A stretch of 64,000 nt of DNA from Paucihalobacter ruber (GTDB taxonomy: Bacteria > Bacteroidota > Bacteroidia > Flavobacteriales > Flavobacteriaceae), in the NCBI RefSeq assembly GCF_006494535.1, contig NZ_VHIQ01000007.1, forward strand, positions 62,001-126,000, in the 5' to 3' direction. The notes under the pieces are model-generated. The model made no database searches and was not told the DNA's origin. It saw only the letters and a list, made by a program, of their open reading frames with translations. Shown here piece by piece: positions 55,220 to 63,691 of this stretch; position 1 is the stretch's first letter; every line of letters begins with the position of its first letter. Position numbers and translations under genes: made by a program.

Positions 55220-56706
55220 ACTTTAGAGGTAATGGATTTAAAAAATACATATCCAAAACCAATAAACAACATTAAGTGAAACGGAAACAATCCAAAATCG
55301 CCACCTTGGTCACCAACTACAAAAGCGCTATACAGACCAAAGCCAAAATACAGCATCAACAAACCTTCAAAAATAACGTTTGGTGATAGCTTTCCTTTTA
55401 AATATTTATTGCCTTTCCAGGAGTCCTTTAGCGTTTTTATGTTGAATTTAGGGGTTCTTACAAATTCACTTCTTTTACCAATATGTCCTTCAATGACGGC
55501 TATTGAATTATGAAGCGAAAATCCCATAGCAATCGAGAAAAAGGTAAAGAACATAACGATGTACTCAAAAAACTTTTTGAACCCACTACCGTAAATTTGT
55601 TTGAACATAAACCAGTAACAAACAAAAAAGATGACAGTACTAACCACAAAAAAACTCATGATGTAAAAGTAGTATCTTAAATGGGCATATTCGTTTTTAA
55701 TGTAAAGCATTGGAATACTCAATACAGCTACAATAAAAATATTAAGAAACATCGTGCTGTTCAGCAAATGCAACACACCATGCACTTTTGTCTTTGCTGA
55801 AATGTTTTTAGATTTTAGCACACGCCACATCATTTTTCTGAAGTTTTCGGCGCCGCCTTTATTCCATCTAAATTGTTGCGAACGGGCTGCGCTAATCACT
55901 ACCGGCAATTCGGCAGGTGTTTCTACGTCTTCTAAGTATTTAAATTTCCAATTTTTCAATTGTGCGCGATAGCTTAAGTCTAAGTCTTCGGTAAGTGTAT
56001 CGCCTTCCCAGTTACCTGCGTCAATGATACAGGTTTTACGCCACACTCCGGCTGTACCATTAAAATTGATAAAATGACCTTTGCTATTTCTGCCAACTTG
56101 TTCTAGTGTAAAATGAGCATCAAGAGCGAAAGCCTGAATTTTGGTAAGCAATGAATAGTTTCGGTTTAAATGGCCCCAACGGGTTTGAACTACCCCAATT
56201 TCTAGATCTTTAAAATATGGAATGGTACGCAAAAGCCAATCGTCTTCGGGTAAAAAATCGGCATCAAAAATGGCAATTAACTCACCTTTGGCAGTCTTTA
56301 AACCTTCCTTTAGCGCACCTGCCTTGAAACCGCCTCTGTCGGTTCTGGTAATGTGTTTTATATCTAAGCCTCTGGCGCGTAATTCTTTAATTTTTTCGGC
56401 AGTAAGTTTTAATGAATAATCGGTTGAATCGTCGAGTACTTGTATTTCAAGTTTTCCTTCCGGGTATTTGATTTCAGCAATATTATCTAAAAGCCGTTCC
56501 ATAACATACATTTCGTTGTAAACCGGTAACTGTATGGTTACAAACGGAACTTCATCCGGATTATCCAAATCAAATTTTGGTGCTTTGTTTTTTTCCTTCT
56601 GAGCTGTTAAATAATTGAACAACAAATTAAGTTGTGCCAAGGCGTAGAAGAAAATCATAACAATGGCAAATGTGTAAATTACGATGATTGCTGTTTCAAA
56701 AATCAT
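55216..56706 (-). CDS. Cellulose-synthase-like membrane GT2 glycosyltransferase
   Basis: The 496-residue protein has an N-terminal membrane segment, a GT2 domain (about 45-310) with QLPVYNE, DDSTD, DADFLP, TEDLDLSYR and the QxxRW motif (QQFRW), then three to four membrane segments. These motifs mark processive synthases. It overlaps both neighbours by 4 nt. The product polymer or glycolipid is not known. Confidence 0.88.
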   Translation of the reverse strand: MIFETAIIVIYTFAIVMIFFYALAQLNLLFNYLTAQKEKNKAPKFDLDNPDEVPFVTIQLPVYNEMYVMERLLDNIAEIKYPEGKLEIQVLDDSTDYSLKLTAEKIKELRARGLDIKHITRTDRGGFKAGALKEGLKTAKGELIAIFDADFLPEDDWLLRTIPYFKDLEIGVVQTRWGHLNRNYSLLTKIQAFALDAHFTLEQVGRNSKGHFINFNGTAGVWRKTCIIDAGNWEGDTLTEDLDLSYRAQLKNWKFKYLEDVETPAELPVVISAARSQQFRWNKGGAENFRKMMWRVLKSKNISAKTKVHGVLHLLNSTMFLNIFIVAVLSIPMLYIKNEYAHLRYYFYIMSFFVVSTVIFFVCYWFMFKQIYGSGFKKFFEYIVMFFTFFSIAMGFSLHNSIAVIEGHIGKRSEFVRTPKFNIKTLKDSWKGNKYLKGKLSPNVIFEGLLMLYFGFGLYSAFVVGDQGGDFGLFPFHLMLFIGFGYVFFKSITSKV

Positions 56707-57395
56707 TTTTTAAAGCTGTATTTAAATATCCATCCAAGGATTTTTACGCCTGCAAAGATAGCACCTTTTATGGTTCCTGAAACTTTTGAGACACCTATTC
56801 TGTTTCGGTAGTTTACAGGTATTTCTTTGTAGGTCATATTTTTTTTCAAAACCTTTAACTGCATCTCTACAGTCCACCCATAAGTTTTATCTTCCATGTT
56901 GAGGTCCAGTAATTTAGAATATTTGATGGCTCTAAACGGACCAAGATCTGTGAAAGTTGAATTGTAAATAACAGACATTAAATTGGTTGCAAGCCAGTTC
57001 CCGAATATTTGAGGAAAGGTCATCGCGCCTTTTTCGCGTAGTTCTTTAACGCGTGCACCTACAACAAAATCGAAATTTTCTTCAATAATAGGGGCTACAA
57101 TTTTGGTGAGTTCTTCGGGATAATCGCTATAATCTCCATCTAAAAAAACAATAATTTCGGGTTTATCTGTTTGTTTAGATATGTAATCCATGCCTTTTAG
57201 GCAAGCATATCCATAGCCTTTACGGGTTTCGATTAACACGGTTGCACCGGAATTTTTGGCGTTTTTTTCGGTGTCGTCGGTTGAATTATTACTCACCACA
57301 ATGACTTCGTCTACTATTGACGGAATATCGTTGATAACCTTTGCAATGGATTCGCCTTCGTTATAGGCGGGAATAATAACTTTAATTCCGGTCAT
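56703..57395 (-). CDS. DPM1-like GT2 family glycosyltransferase
   Basis: The 230-residue protein has no membrane segments of note. Motifs IPAYNEGESI and FLDGDYSDYPEEL mark the nucleotide-sugar site of a polyprenyl-phosphate glycosyltransferase-like GT2. It starts the operon; a perfect box CAAAAGTA (57413-57420, TACTTTTG on the minus strand) lies about 18 nt upstream of the ATG, which gives a very short leader. Confidence 0.85.
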   Translation of the reverse strand: MTGIKVIIPAYNEGESIAKVINDIPSIVDEVIVVSNNSTDDTEKNAKNSGATVLIETRKGYGYACLKGMDYISKQTDKPEIIVFLDGDYSDYPEELTKIVAPIIEENFDFVVGARVKELREKGAMTFPQIFGNWLATNLMSVIYNSTFTDLGPFRAIKYSKLLDLNMEDKTYGWTVEMQLKVLKKNMTYKEIPVNYRNRIGVSKVSGTIKGAIFAGVKILGWIFKYSFKK

Positions 57396-57412
57396 GAATT
57401 ACTTTTTGTTTG

Positions 57413-57420
57413 CAAAAGTA
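57413..57420 (-). promoter_or_regulatory. Promoter box of the glycosyltransferase operon
   Basis: TACTTTTG on the minus strand is a perfect TAnnTTTG match. The expected transcription start near 57406 is 11 nt before the start codon. Confidence 0.7.
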
Positions 57421-57458
57421 ATTTTCTAAAGTATTTTTCAATGTACATTCAAATGATT

Positions 57459-59060
57459 TCATTTGTTTTTATTCAAGAAATTCATCAAATTCACATCGTT
57501 ACCAAGTAAAATTTCTTTCGGATTGATACGGTTTTTAAGCGAATCATTTTCCAGTTTTAAAACACCACGCGGACAAACGGCGCTGCAAATACCGCAACCT
57601 ACGCAGCTACTGCGTACAATGTTTTCACCTTTTTGCGCATAAGCACGCACATCAATGCCCATTTCACAGTAGGTAGAACAATTTCCGCACGAAATACATT
57701 GACCGCCATTGGTTGTAATTCTAAATTTTGAAAACATGCGTTGCTGAAATCCCAAAATGGCAGCCAATGGGCAACCCATGCGGCACCAAACGCGATTCCC
57801 AAATATGGGATAAAATCCGGTGCCAATTACTCCCGAAAATATCGAACCAATCAAAAAGCCGTAAGTGGTGCGGAGTGTTTCTTTTTCAAAAAGAAAAAGT
57901 TTGCTGCCGTCACTAAATACGTGTAAACCAATTAAAGCCATAATTATTACAAAATAGCCAATGGCACCCAGTTTGGCATCTTTGCCCAATTCGTGACGTT
58001 TAAAAATCATGGTTCCTGCAAAAACAAGGGTGAGTAAAACTGCCACTAAGGTTAGAAACACTGGTTTGGTAAGCCAATATTTTGTATTATCAACACCCAA
58101 ATAAGAGTAAATAACAGCTGTAGTCATTAACACCACAAATACCAGAACACTGTGAATTACCCAACGCTCAACCTTCCAGGCAAACTGGCGTTTATCACTT
58201 AAATGACGAAAAGCATCGCCGGCGGTTTCAGCCAAGCCGCCACATCCGCAAACCCATGAACAATACCAGCGTTTTCCGTATTTATAGGTTAGATAAGGCG
58301 TTATTACAAAAATAGAAGCCACGCCGAAAATTAACAAAGCTATGCCTATATTTCCAGCGCTGATAAATTCGTCTACTCTGTATTTCTCGAAGTTGTAATA
58401 ATTTAAAGGCCAGATGTTTTTTAAATCGTAATAAGGCAGTTTAAAGGAATCTGAATTTAATCTTGCCATCAACTCCGGGATTAAAAAGGCAAAGCCCAAT
58501 TGAAAAAACATCACCGAAATGGTTCGCAATTGCTGGTATTTACTATGACGGTATTTCAATATAAATTTATAACCAAAACCCAGAATAGCCAAGGTATACA
58601 AAGTACCGTAAACAAACCATTGGCTGGCCGGATTACCACTTAATAATTTACTTAACGGATCAAAAAAGGCTACCAAACCAGTGTTTTCAGCACCATTTTT
58701 ACCTAAACCAAGGTATTGCGGATAAAAATACAGCACAATATAAAAAGCGGTTAGAGCAACTCCGGTTAAATAGCCTAAAACACCACGATTTGAAATGGAT
58801 TTAAACCAAACACCATCGTTTTTAATACCTTCTAATTTATTGAGGTAGGCTTGGTTAGAAAACCACACAATGCCTAGGGTTAATAATATAAGAGAAGTGG
58901 TTAAGACCAATGGTTTATTGGGCATGTTCATGTTTAATAATGCCAAAACCAAAATAAATAATCCCACAAGACCAATAGCCAACGCTATTTTTTGTTTGGT
59001 GTTGATGGCGTTGGTATCGGGATTTGAAAGTGATAAACTGTGATTTATTTTTAGGCTCAT
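57459..59060 (-). CDS. Polyferredoxin-type membrane protein with 4Fe-4S clusters
   Basis: The 533-residue protein has about 8-10 hydrophobic segments, the NapH/NosR-type cytoplasmic motifs CSWVCGCGGL and CRMGCPLA, and two C-terminal ferredoxin-type clusters (CISCGNCSTYC and CVGCGICSAVC). Such proteins pass electrons at the inner membrane. Its probable partner, the FAD oxidoreductase, lies just upstream but is separated by a RAYT transposase with REP palindromes. Confidence 0.88.
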   Translation of the reverse strand: MSLKINHSLSLSNPDTNAINTKQKIALAIGLVGLFILVLALLNMNMPNKPLVLTTSLILLTLGIVWFSNQAYLNKLEGIKNDGVWFKSISNRGVLGYLTGVALTAFYIVLYFYPQYLGLGKNGAENTGLVAFFDPLSKLLSGNPASQWFVYGTLYTLAILGFGYKFILKYRHSKYQQLRTISVMFFQLGFAFLIPELMARLNSDSFKLPYYDLKNIWPLNYYNFEKYRVDEFISAGNIGIALLIFGVASIFVITPYLTYKYGKRWYCSWVCGCGGLAETAGDAFRHLSDKRQFAWKVERWVIHSVLVFVVLMTTAVIYSYLGVDNTKYWLTKPVFLTLVAVLLTLVFAGTMIFKRHELGKDAKLGAIGYFVIIMALIGLHVFSDGSKLFLFEKETLRTTYGFLIGSIFSGVIGTGFYPIFGNRVWCRMGCPLAAILGFQQRMFSKFRITTNGGQCISCGNCSTYCEMGIDVRAYAQKGENIVRSSCVGCGICSAVCPRGVLKLENDSLKNRINPKEILLGNDVNLMNFLNKNK

Positions 59061-59084
59061 GTTTTTGATTTATTTATTGTCTCT

Positions 59085-59117
59085 AGACCTCACAGGTTTT
59101 AAAAACCTGTGAGGTCT
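59085..59117. repeat. REP-like palindrome, copy B
   Basis: The 16-bp arms match copies A and C exactly, with A rather than T at the centre, so its orientation is opposite. It lies between the polyferredoxin start and the RAYT stop codon. Confidence 0.92.
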
Positions 59118-59127
59118 TTAATTTTTG

Positions 59128-59673
59128 CTATTCCAATATATATTTTTCTAATATACTTGTGTTTTTACTTTGATGAACAAATTCAAAATTTTTCCGATCA
59201 TCAAACAAGCTTAGAACAAATTCCCGATCTAATTCTGTTGGTTTTTTCGATGTCATACTATGGTATGAACTGTATTTGTATGTTCTAAAATCGGTTGTAA
59301 ACCCATGATGAGTCGGGTTAGTGTGCACATAAATAATAATAGATTGTAAGTATGTTTCATCTTCAATTTTTATTCTTGAAAACTGGTCTTTAAATAAGCT
59401 GCCACTTCTATGGTATCTTTTATTAATTGCTTTTGCATAGGCATTGAAAAGATTTGAAAAGGACCTGGATAAATTGTTATCAGACGTATCTGGTTTTGTT
59501 TTTACAATTAAATGAAAGTGATTTTTTATTAAATCCATCGAATTTAAAAGATGTTTTTTTATCAGAGACAAGAAATAGATGTAGTTATCTTCCTCTATAA
59601 ATAAATTTTCCTTGTTGTTTCCACAATTATAAATATGAAAATAGGCATCTGGAGTTATTGGTTCGTATTTCAT
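59128..59673 (-). CDS. REP-associated tyrosine transposase (RAYT, IS200-like Y1 family)
   Basis: The 181-residue protein has the HUH motif HFH (H52-F53-H54 in NHFHLIVKT), the typical KAINKRYHRSGSLFKDQF, and the nucleophilic Tyr, probably Y115 in IIIYVHTNPTHHGF. The part before HFH looks a few residues shorter than in usual relatives (compare ..LMPNHFHLL), a possible small deletion. It is bracketed by two inverted REP palindromes (59085 and 59701). RAYTs act on such single-strand hairpins. Confidence 0.92.
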   Translation of the reverse strand: MKYEPITPDAYFHIYNCGNNKENLFIEEDNYIYFLSLIKKHLLNSMDLIKNHFHLIVKTKPDTSDNNLSRSFSNLFNAYAKAINKRYHRSGSLFKDQFSRIKIEDETYLQSIIIYVHTNPTHHGFTTDFRTYKYSSYHSMTSKKPTELDREFVLSLFDDRKNFEFVHQSKNTSILEKYILE

Positions 59674-59700
59674 GAATACATCGAGTTAAATTTCCTTTTT

Positions 59701-59733
59701 AGACCTCACAGGTTTTTAAAACCTGTGAGGTCT
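59701..59733. repeat. REP-like palindrome, copy C
   Basis: It has the same 16-bp arms with a central T, as in copy A. It lies 27 bp upstream of the RAYT start codon and could be part of its promoter region. A diverged half copy (aaacctgtgagatc) lies at 59816-59829, next to the end of the FAD oxidoreductase gene. Confidence 0.92.
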
Positions 59734-59815
59734 TTGATTAGCGTTTGTTATCAGTTATATTTTTATTTATGTTTTATTTAATTTGAAATTAAATTATGTA
59801 AATAATTTGATATTC

Positions 59816-59829
59816 AAACCTGTGAGATC
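59816..59829. repeat. Half copy of the REP palindrome
   Basis: aaacctgtgagatc matches the right arm of the full REP with one change. It suggests an older, decayed insertion at the same place. Confidence 0.6.
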
Positions 59830-59840
59830 ACATTTATTTC

Positions 59841-61139
59841 TTAGGCTTCTTCCTTTAATTTTTGATAATAACTTCGTATGTCATTTTCATATCGTTTGTA
59901 AAACTCAGGATCAAAATTGGCTTCAGATAAATGTTCGATTACAAAATCGACTGTATGTTCTTCGGTTAACCATCGGTCAAATACCTCATGGCGCATTCTA
60001 ATTCCGAAGGTGTTAATACCTTCAAACTTATTAGATGATAGATTGTATTCAATAGTAATACAGAGATTTTCTGAAGGATGTTTCCAATGAAAATGAGTAT
60101 TTCCGTCTTTTGGTTCGGCAAACACCCAACCATAGGTTTGGTATTCGATGTCTAGAAATTTGGCCGAGTTAAACCAATGTCCGGGATTGTAAGCTGTTTT
60201 ATTACCGCAAATAGTTTGCGCAAGCGCTTCGCCCATCATACGGCCGGTGTACCAAACCGCTTCAATGGGTCTACGATTGCCAATGGCTTCGCGTTGTTCG
60301 GCGCAATCACCTATGGCGTACACATCGGGCACCGAGGTTTCAAGAAACCGATTTACCAAAACACCGCGATTTAAATCAATTTTACCTGACCTTAAAAAAT
60401 CGATATTTGGCGAAACACCGGCCGTTAATCCAACAAAATCACATGCTAATTCTTCGCCGGTTTCGTCGATGATCACCGATTTTGCATGACCATTTTCATC
60501 AGAAATAATGGCTTTTAGATTGCTTGATAATCGCAAGTCTATATGATGGTCAATAATATGCTGATTGATCATTTCGCTTTCACCTTTGGGCAATACGCCA
60601 TTCCAGAAACTGTTTTCTCTAACCAAGAAGGTTACCGGAATATCGCGGGTGCGCAGCATTTCGGCCAATTCAATGCCTATCAAGCCGCCACCAACAATCA
60701 CCGCGCGTTTACAAAGGTCTTTGTTGGGCGCATATACTTCTAAATTATCTAAGTCTTGTTTGTGATACAAGCCTTGCACCCCTTTTAACTCTTGTCCGGG
60801 CCAGCCAAATTTATTGGGTTTACTTCCGGTAGCGATAATGAGTTTGTCGTAGTTGAAGGTTTCATTTCCCGATAGTTTTAGGCATTTGTTATCGGTATCA
60901 ACACTTTCAACAAAGGCTTTTTTAAGCTCGATTCGGCTTTTTTGCCAAAACCAGTTTTCGTAGGGTTGTGTGTGTTCAAATTTCATATGACCCATATACA
61001 CATACATCAAGGCTGTACGCGAGAAAAAATAATCGGTTTCTGCTGAAATTATGGTGATTTGATGATTTGAGTTTTTACGAATATGCCGCGCTGCGGTAAC
61101 ACCCGCAATGCCGTTTCCAATAATAACAATATGATTCAT
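59841..61139 (-). CDS. FAD-dependent pyridine nucleotide-disulfide-type oxidoreductase
   Basis: The 432-residue protein has the FAD motif GNGIAGVTAARHI (7-19), the ATGSKPNKF region, the NAD motif GGGLIGIELAEML, and the C-terminal FAD-contact VYAIGDCAEQ. It resembles NAD(P)H-nitrite reductase or rubredoxin reductase-like enzymes, though the redox Cys pair is absent. The extra C-terminal part, from about 320, is unusual. A shared operon with the polyferredoxin was probably split by the RAYT insertion. Confidence 0.86.
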   Translation of the reverse strand: MNHIVIIGNGIAGVTAARHIRKNSNHQITIISAETDYFFSRTALMYVYMGHMKFEHTQPYENWFWQKSRIELKKAFVESVDTDNKCLKLSGNETFNYDKLIIATGSKPNKFGWPGQELKGVQGLYHKQDLDNLEVYAPNKDLCKRAVIVGGGLIGIELAEMLRTRDIPVTFLVRENSFWNGVLPKGESEMINQHIIDHHIDLRLSSNLKAIISDENGHAKSVIIDETGEELACDFVGLTAGVSPNIDFLRSGKIDLNRGVLVNRFLETSVPDVYAIGDCAEQREAIGNRRPIEAVWYTGRMMGEALAQTICGNKTAYNPGHWFNSAKFLDIEYQTYGWVFAEPKDGNTHFHWKHPSENLCITIEYNLSSNKFEGINTFGIRMRHEVFDRWLTEEHTVDFVIEHLSEANFDPEFYKRYENDIRSYYQKLKEEA

Positions 61140-61224
61140 GAATGGTGGTTAATTGTAACTTAAGTCGAAGGATTTGTTAAAGCCTTACCTTGGATTATTA
61201 AAATCAATTAAATTTAACACATAT

Positions 61225-62238
61225 ATGACAAAGTTTTTAACTTCTGCCGGTATTTGTTTGGTACTTTTTTCTTGTGCCATGTCACCTTCCACCTCAAAAA
61301 AAATGAATGGGGTGAGTTTTGTTGGCACCAGAGATACGCTGCAATCAGACTATATAACGCCTTTAAAAAACATTCACGTTAACTATACGGCCATTATGCC
61401 TTTTGGTTTTATCAGAGATAAAAATAACCCTGAAATTATTTTTAATACCGAAAGGCAATGGTTTGGAGAAAAGGTAGTAGGTGTCAAGCAATATGTTGAA
61501 ATGTTGCAGAATGAGAATATTCAAATCATGCTAAAACCGCAAATTTGGATAAGCAGAGGTGAATTTACCGGTCATTTAGAAATGCAAACCGAAGGGGAAT
61601 GGCAACAATTAGAAATCTCTTACGAAAAATTTATTCTTGAATACGCCCAATTGGCCGAAGACTTAAATATCAAATTACTTTGTATCGGAACTGAATTGGA
61701 ACGCTTCATAAGTAAAAGACCGGATTATTGGAACGATTTAATTGTAAAAATTAAGCAAGCTTACACAGGCAAATTAACCTATGCTGCTAATTGGGACGAA
61801 TACCCGAAAACACCTTTTTGGAATGATTTAGATTATATAGGCGTAAACGGCTACTTTCCTTTAACTGAAGAACAAACTCCAAGTGTTGAAGCCTGTATAA
61901 TAGCTTTGGAGCAATGGAAAACCGAGCTACAGGAGTTTTCTTTCTCAAATAATAAACCTGTTTTATTTACCGAGTTTGGTTACCGAAGTGTAGATTTTGG
62001 GGCGAAGCAACCATGGCGTTCAGACCGCGACATGACGGCTGTTAACCTGGAAGCGCAAACCAATGCAACTGTTGCGTTTTTTGAAACATTCTGGATTGAA
62101 GACTGGGTTGCCGGTGGTTTTATCTGGAAATGGTTCCCAAATCATACAACTACCGGTGGAAATAATGATAGCAGATTTACGCCTCAAAATAAACCTGCAG
62201 AAGCAGTTATTAAAGAACAATTCAAGCAATTTCGTTAG
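61225..62238 (+). CDS. GH113-like glycoside hydrolase lipoprotein
   Basis: From the ATG at 61225 the protein is 337 residues with a lipobox (LFSC, Cys17). The TIM-barrel enzyme carries E157 in CIGTELER and E250 in LFTEFGYRS, the acid/base and nucleophile pair of the GH113 beta-mannanase family, plus WISRGEF. It may act on a beta-mannan or similar glycan at the cell surface. No SusCD or other mannan gene is adjacent, so substrate is inferred from family. A TTG start further upstream is unlikely since it lacks a signal peptide. Confidence 0.82.
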   Translation: MTKFLTSAGICLVLFSCAMSPSTSKKMNGVSFVGTRDTLQSDYITPLKNIHVNYTAIMPFGFIRDKNNPEIIFNTERQWFGEKVVGVKQYVEMLQNENIQIMLKPQIWISRGEFTGHLEMQTEGEWQQLEISYEKFILEYAQLAEDLNIKLLCIGTELERFISKRPDYWNDLIVKIKQAYTGKLTYAANWDEYPKTPFWNDLDYIGVNGYFPLTEEQTPSVEACIIALEQWKTELQEFSFSNNKPVLFTEFGYRSVDFGAKQPWRSDRDMTAVNLEAQTNATVAFFETFWIEDWVAGGFIWKWFPNHTTTGGNNDSRFTPQNKPAEAVIKEQFKQFR

Positions 62239-62377
62239 CATTGGTATTGATTTTAATATCAAAGTATAGGTTACAATTTTCTATTGTAATGTTTTAAATC
62301 TAAGGCCGACAAAGTTTTTAACTGTAACATGCCAGGAAAACTTTATTTGTAAGCGTTCGTGGGTTTATTTAGAATAG

Positions 62378-63655
62378 ATGCGTTTAAAATCCTTATTAGT
62401 AGTTATTTTTTTTAGTCTTGCCCTTTGCGGTTTATCTCAAAACAGTATTATTTCTGAAGTTGAAATTGAAGGAAATAAACGAACAACAACAAATTTTTTA
62501 AAACGACTGGCTTTTGTTAAGAACGGTAGCACATTGGATTCTCTTAAAATAGCAGATGATGTAAGGCGATTTACCTTATTACCATCAGTTGCAAGTGCGT
62601 CCTTTCAATTGTATGAAATTGGTCCTGAGAATTATAAAGTAGTTTACAATATTGTGGAGAATTTTGCGATTATTCCCGGTTTAAATGTGTCGCAAGATGT
62701 GAATGATGATATCGCTTTTAGAACCTCTTTGTTCGATTTTAATTTTTTAGGTCAAAATCAAATAATTGGAGGCTTTTATAGCAGGAATGTTTTTGGTTCT
62801 TATGGTGCATTTTGGGAAGCGCCTAACCTGTTTACCCGAAAGTTAGGTTTTGGATTAAATTTTCAAAATAATGTACTTCAGGAACCTATATTTTTTGATG
62901 ACGGTAGAGATGTTGATTATAAATTTGACAGCTCATCTTTCGAGTTTCGATTTTTTTACGAACACAACTTTAAAAACAGATTTGAAATAGGATTGAATTT
63001 TGCAGCGATCAACTACAATTTATTAAATGGTGATGTGCCTGATAATTTTCCTGAAACTTTAGAGTTGAATAGAATTTTGGTTGTTGGAGAATATCAATAC
63101 AATAATCTTGCTTTAGAATATCAATATGTTAGTGGTTTTAGAAGTCTTTTTTCGTATGAATTCACCTTAGACTCAAAAGGTGATAACGACTTATTGCGTA
63201 ATTTTTTTGTAGGCCGAAATGATTTTGAGTATTTTAAAAGGGTTGGTGCTAAGGGCAATTGGGCAAATAGATTGCGATTGGGTTTTGCCAGCAACAGTTC
63301 AACGCCATTTGCACCGTTTGCATTAGACAATCAATTAAATATAAGAGGTGTTGGAAACGTTGTTGACAGAGGTTCAGCATCGGTTGTTGTGAATACCGAA
63401 TACCGATATACACTTTATGAAAAAGGATGGTTTGCCATGCAGGGCAACGCTTTTATTGATGCCGGAACGTGGCAAAACCCCGGAGGAGACATCAGCAATT
63501 TATTAAAAGCAGAGAATGCCTCGCTGTTTTCCGGTTTAGGACTGAGATTTATACACAAACGTATTTTTAATGCTGTTTTTAGAATAGATTATGGATTTAG
63601 TGTTGGCGATAAATCCAATAGCGGGATTGTTTTTGGCATAGGTCAATATTTTTAA
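62378..63655 (+). CDS. Short Omp85/BamA-like outer-membrane protein
   Basis: The 425-residue protein has a signal peptide (..CGLSQ), one POTRA-like domain (about 22-100: ISEVEIEGNKRTTTNFLKR) and a barrel from about 105, with LNIRGVGNVVDRGSASVVVNTEYRY and a C-terminal strand ending SGIVFGIGQYF. Family members have several POTRAs and assemble or secrete proteins; this form with one POTRA is near FhaC/Toc75-like or patatin-fusion relatives. Partner unknown. Confidence 0.8.
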   Translation: MRLKSLLVVIFFSLALCGLSQNSIISEVEIEGNKRTTTNFLKRLAFVKNGSTLDSLKIADDVRRFTLLPSVASASFQLYEIGPENYKVVYNIVENFAIIPGLNVSQDVNDDIAFRTSLFDFNFLGQNQIIGGFYSRNVFGSYGAFWEAPNLFTRKLGFGLNFQNNVLQEPIFFDDGRDVDYKFDSSSFEFRFFYEHNFKNRFEIGLNFAAINYNLLNGDVPDNFPETLELNRILVVGEYQYNNLALEYQYVSGFRSLFSYEFTLDSKGDNDLLRNFFVGRNDFEYFKRVGAKGNWANRLRLGFASNSSTPFAPFALDNQLNIRGVGNVVDRGSASVVVNTEYRYTLYEKGWFAMQGNAFIDAGTWQNPGGDISNLLKAENASLFSGLGLRFIHKRIFNAVFRIDYGFSVGDKSNSGIVFGIGQYF

Positions 63656-63691
63656 TAATGAACTATTGTAAAGATTAAGCAGTAGCTATTA

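Noticed and set aside
59085-59733. Palindrome pair as a simple composite-transposon inverted repeat
   Set aside because: Each unit is itself a full palindrome and occurs alone at 17539, so it fits REP/RAYT better than ends of an insertion sequence.
61174-61224. Longer TTG-started form of the GH113-like protein
   Set aside because: It would bury the lipoprotein signal peptide that begins at 61225.
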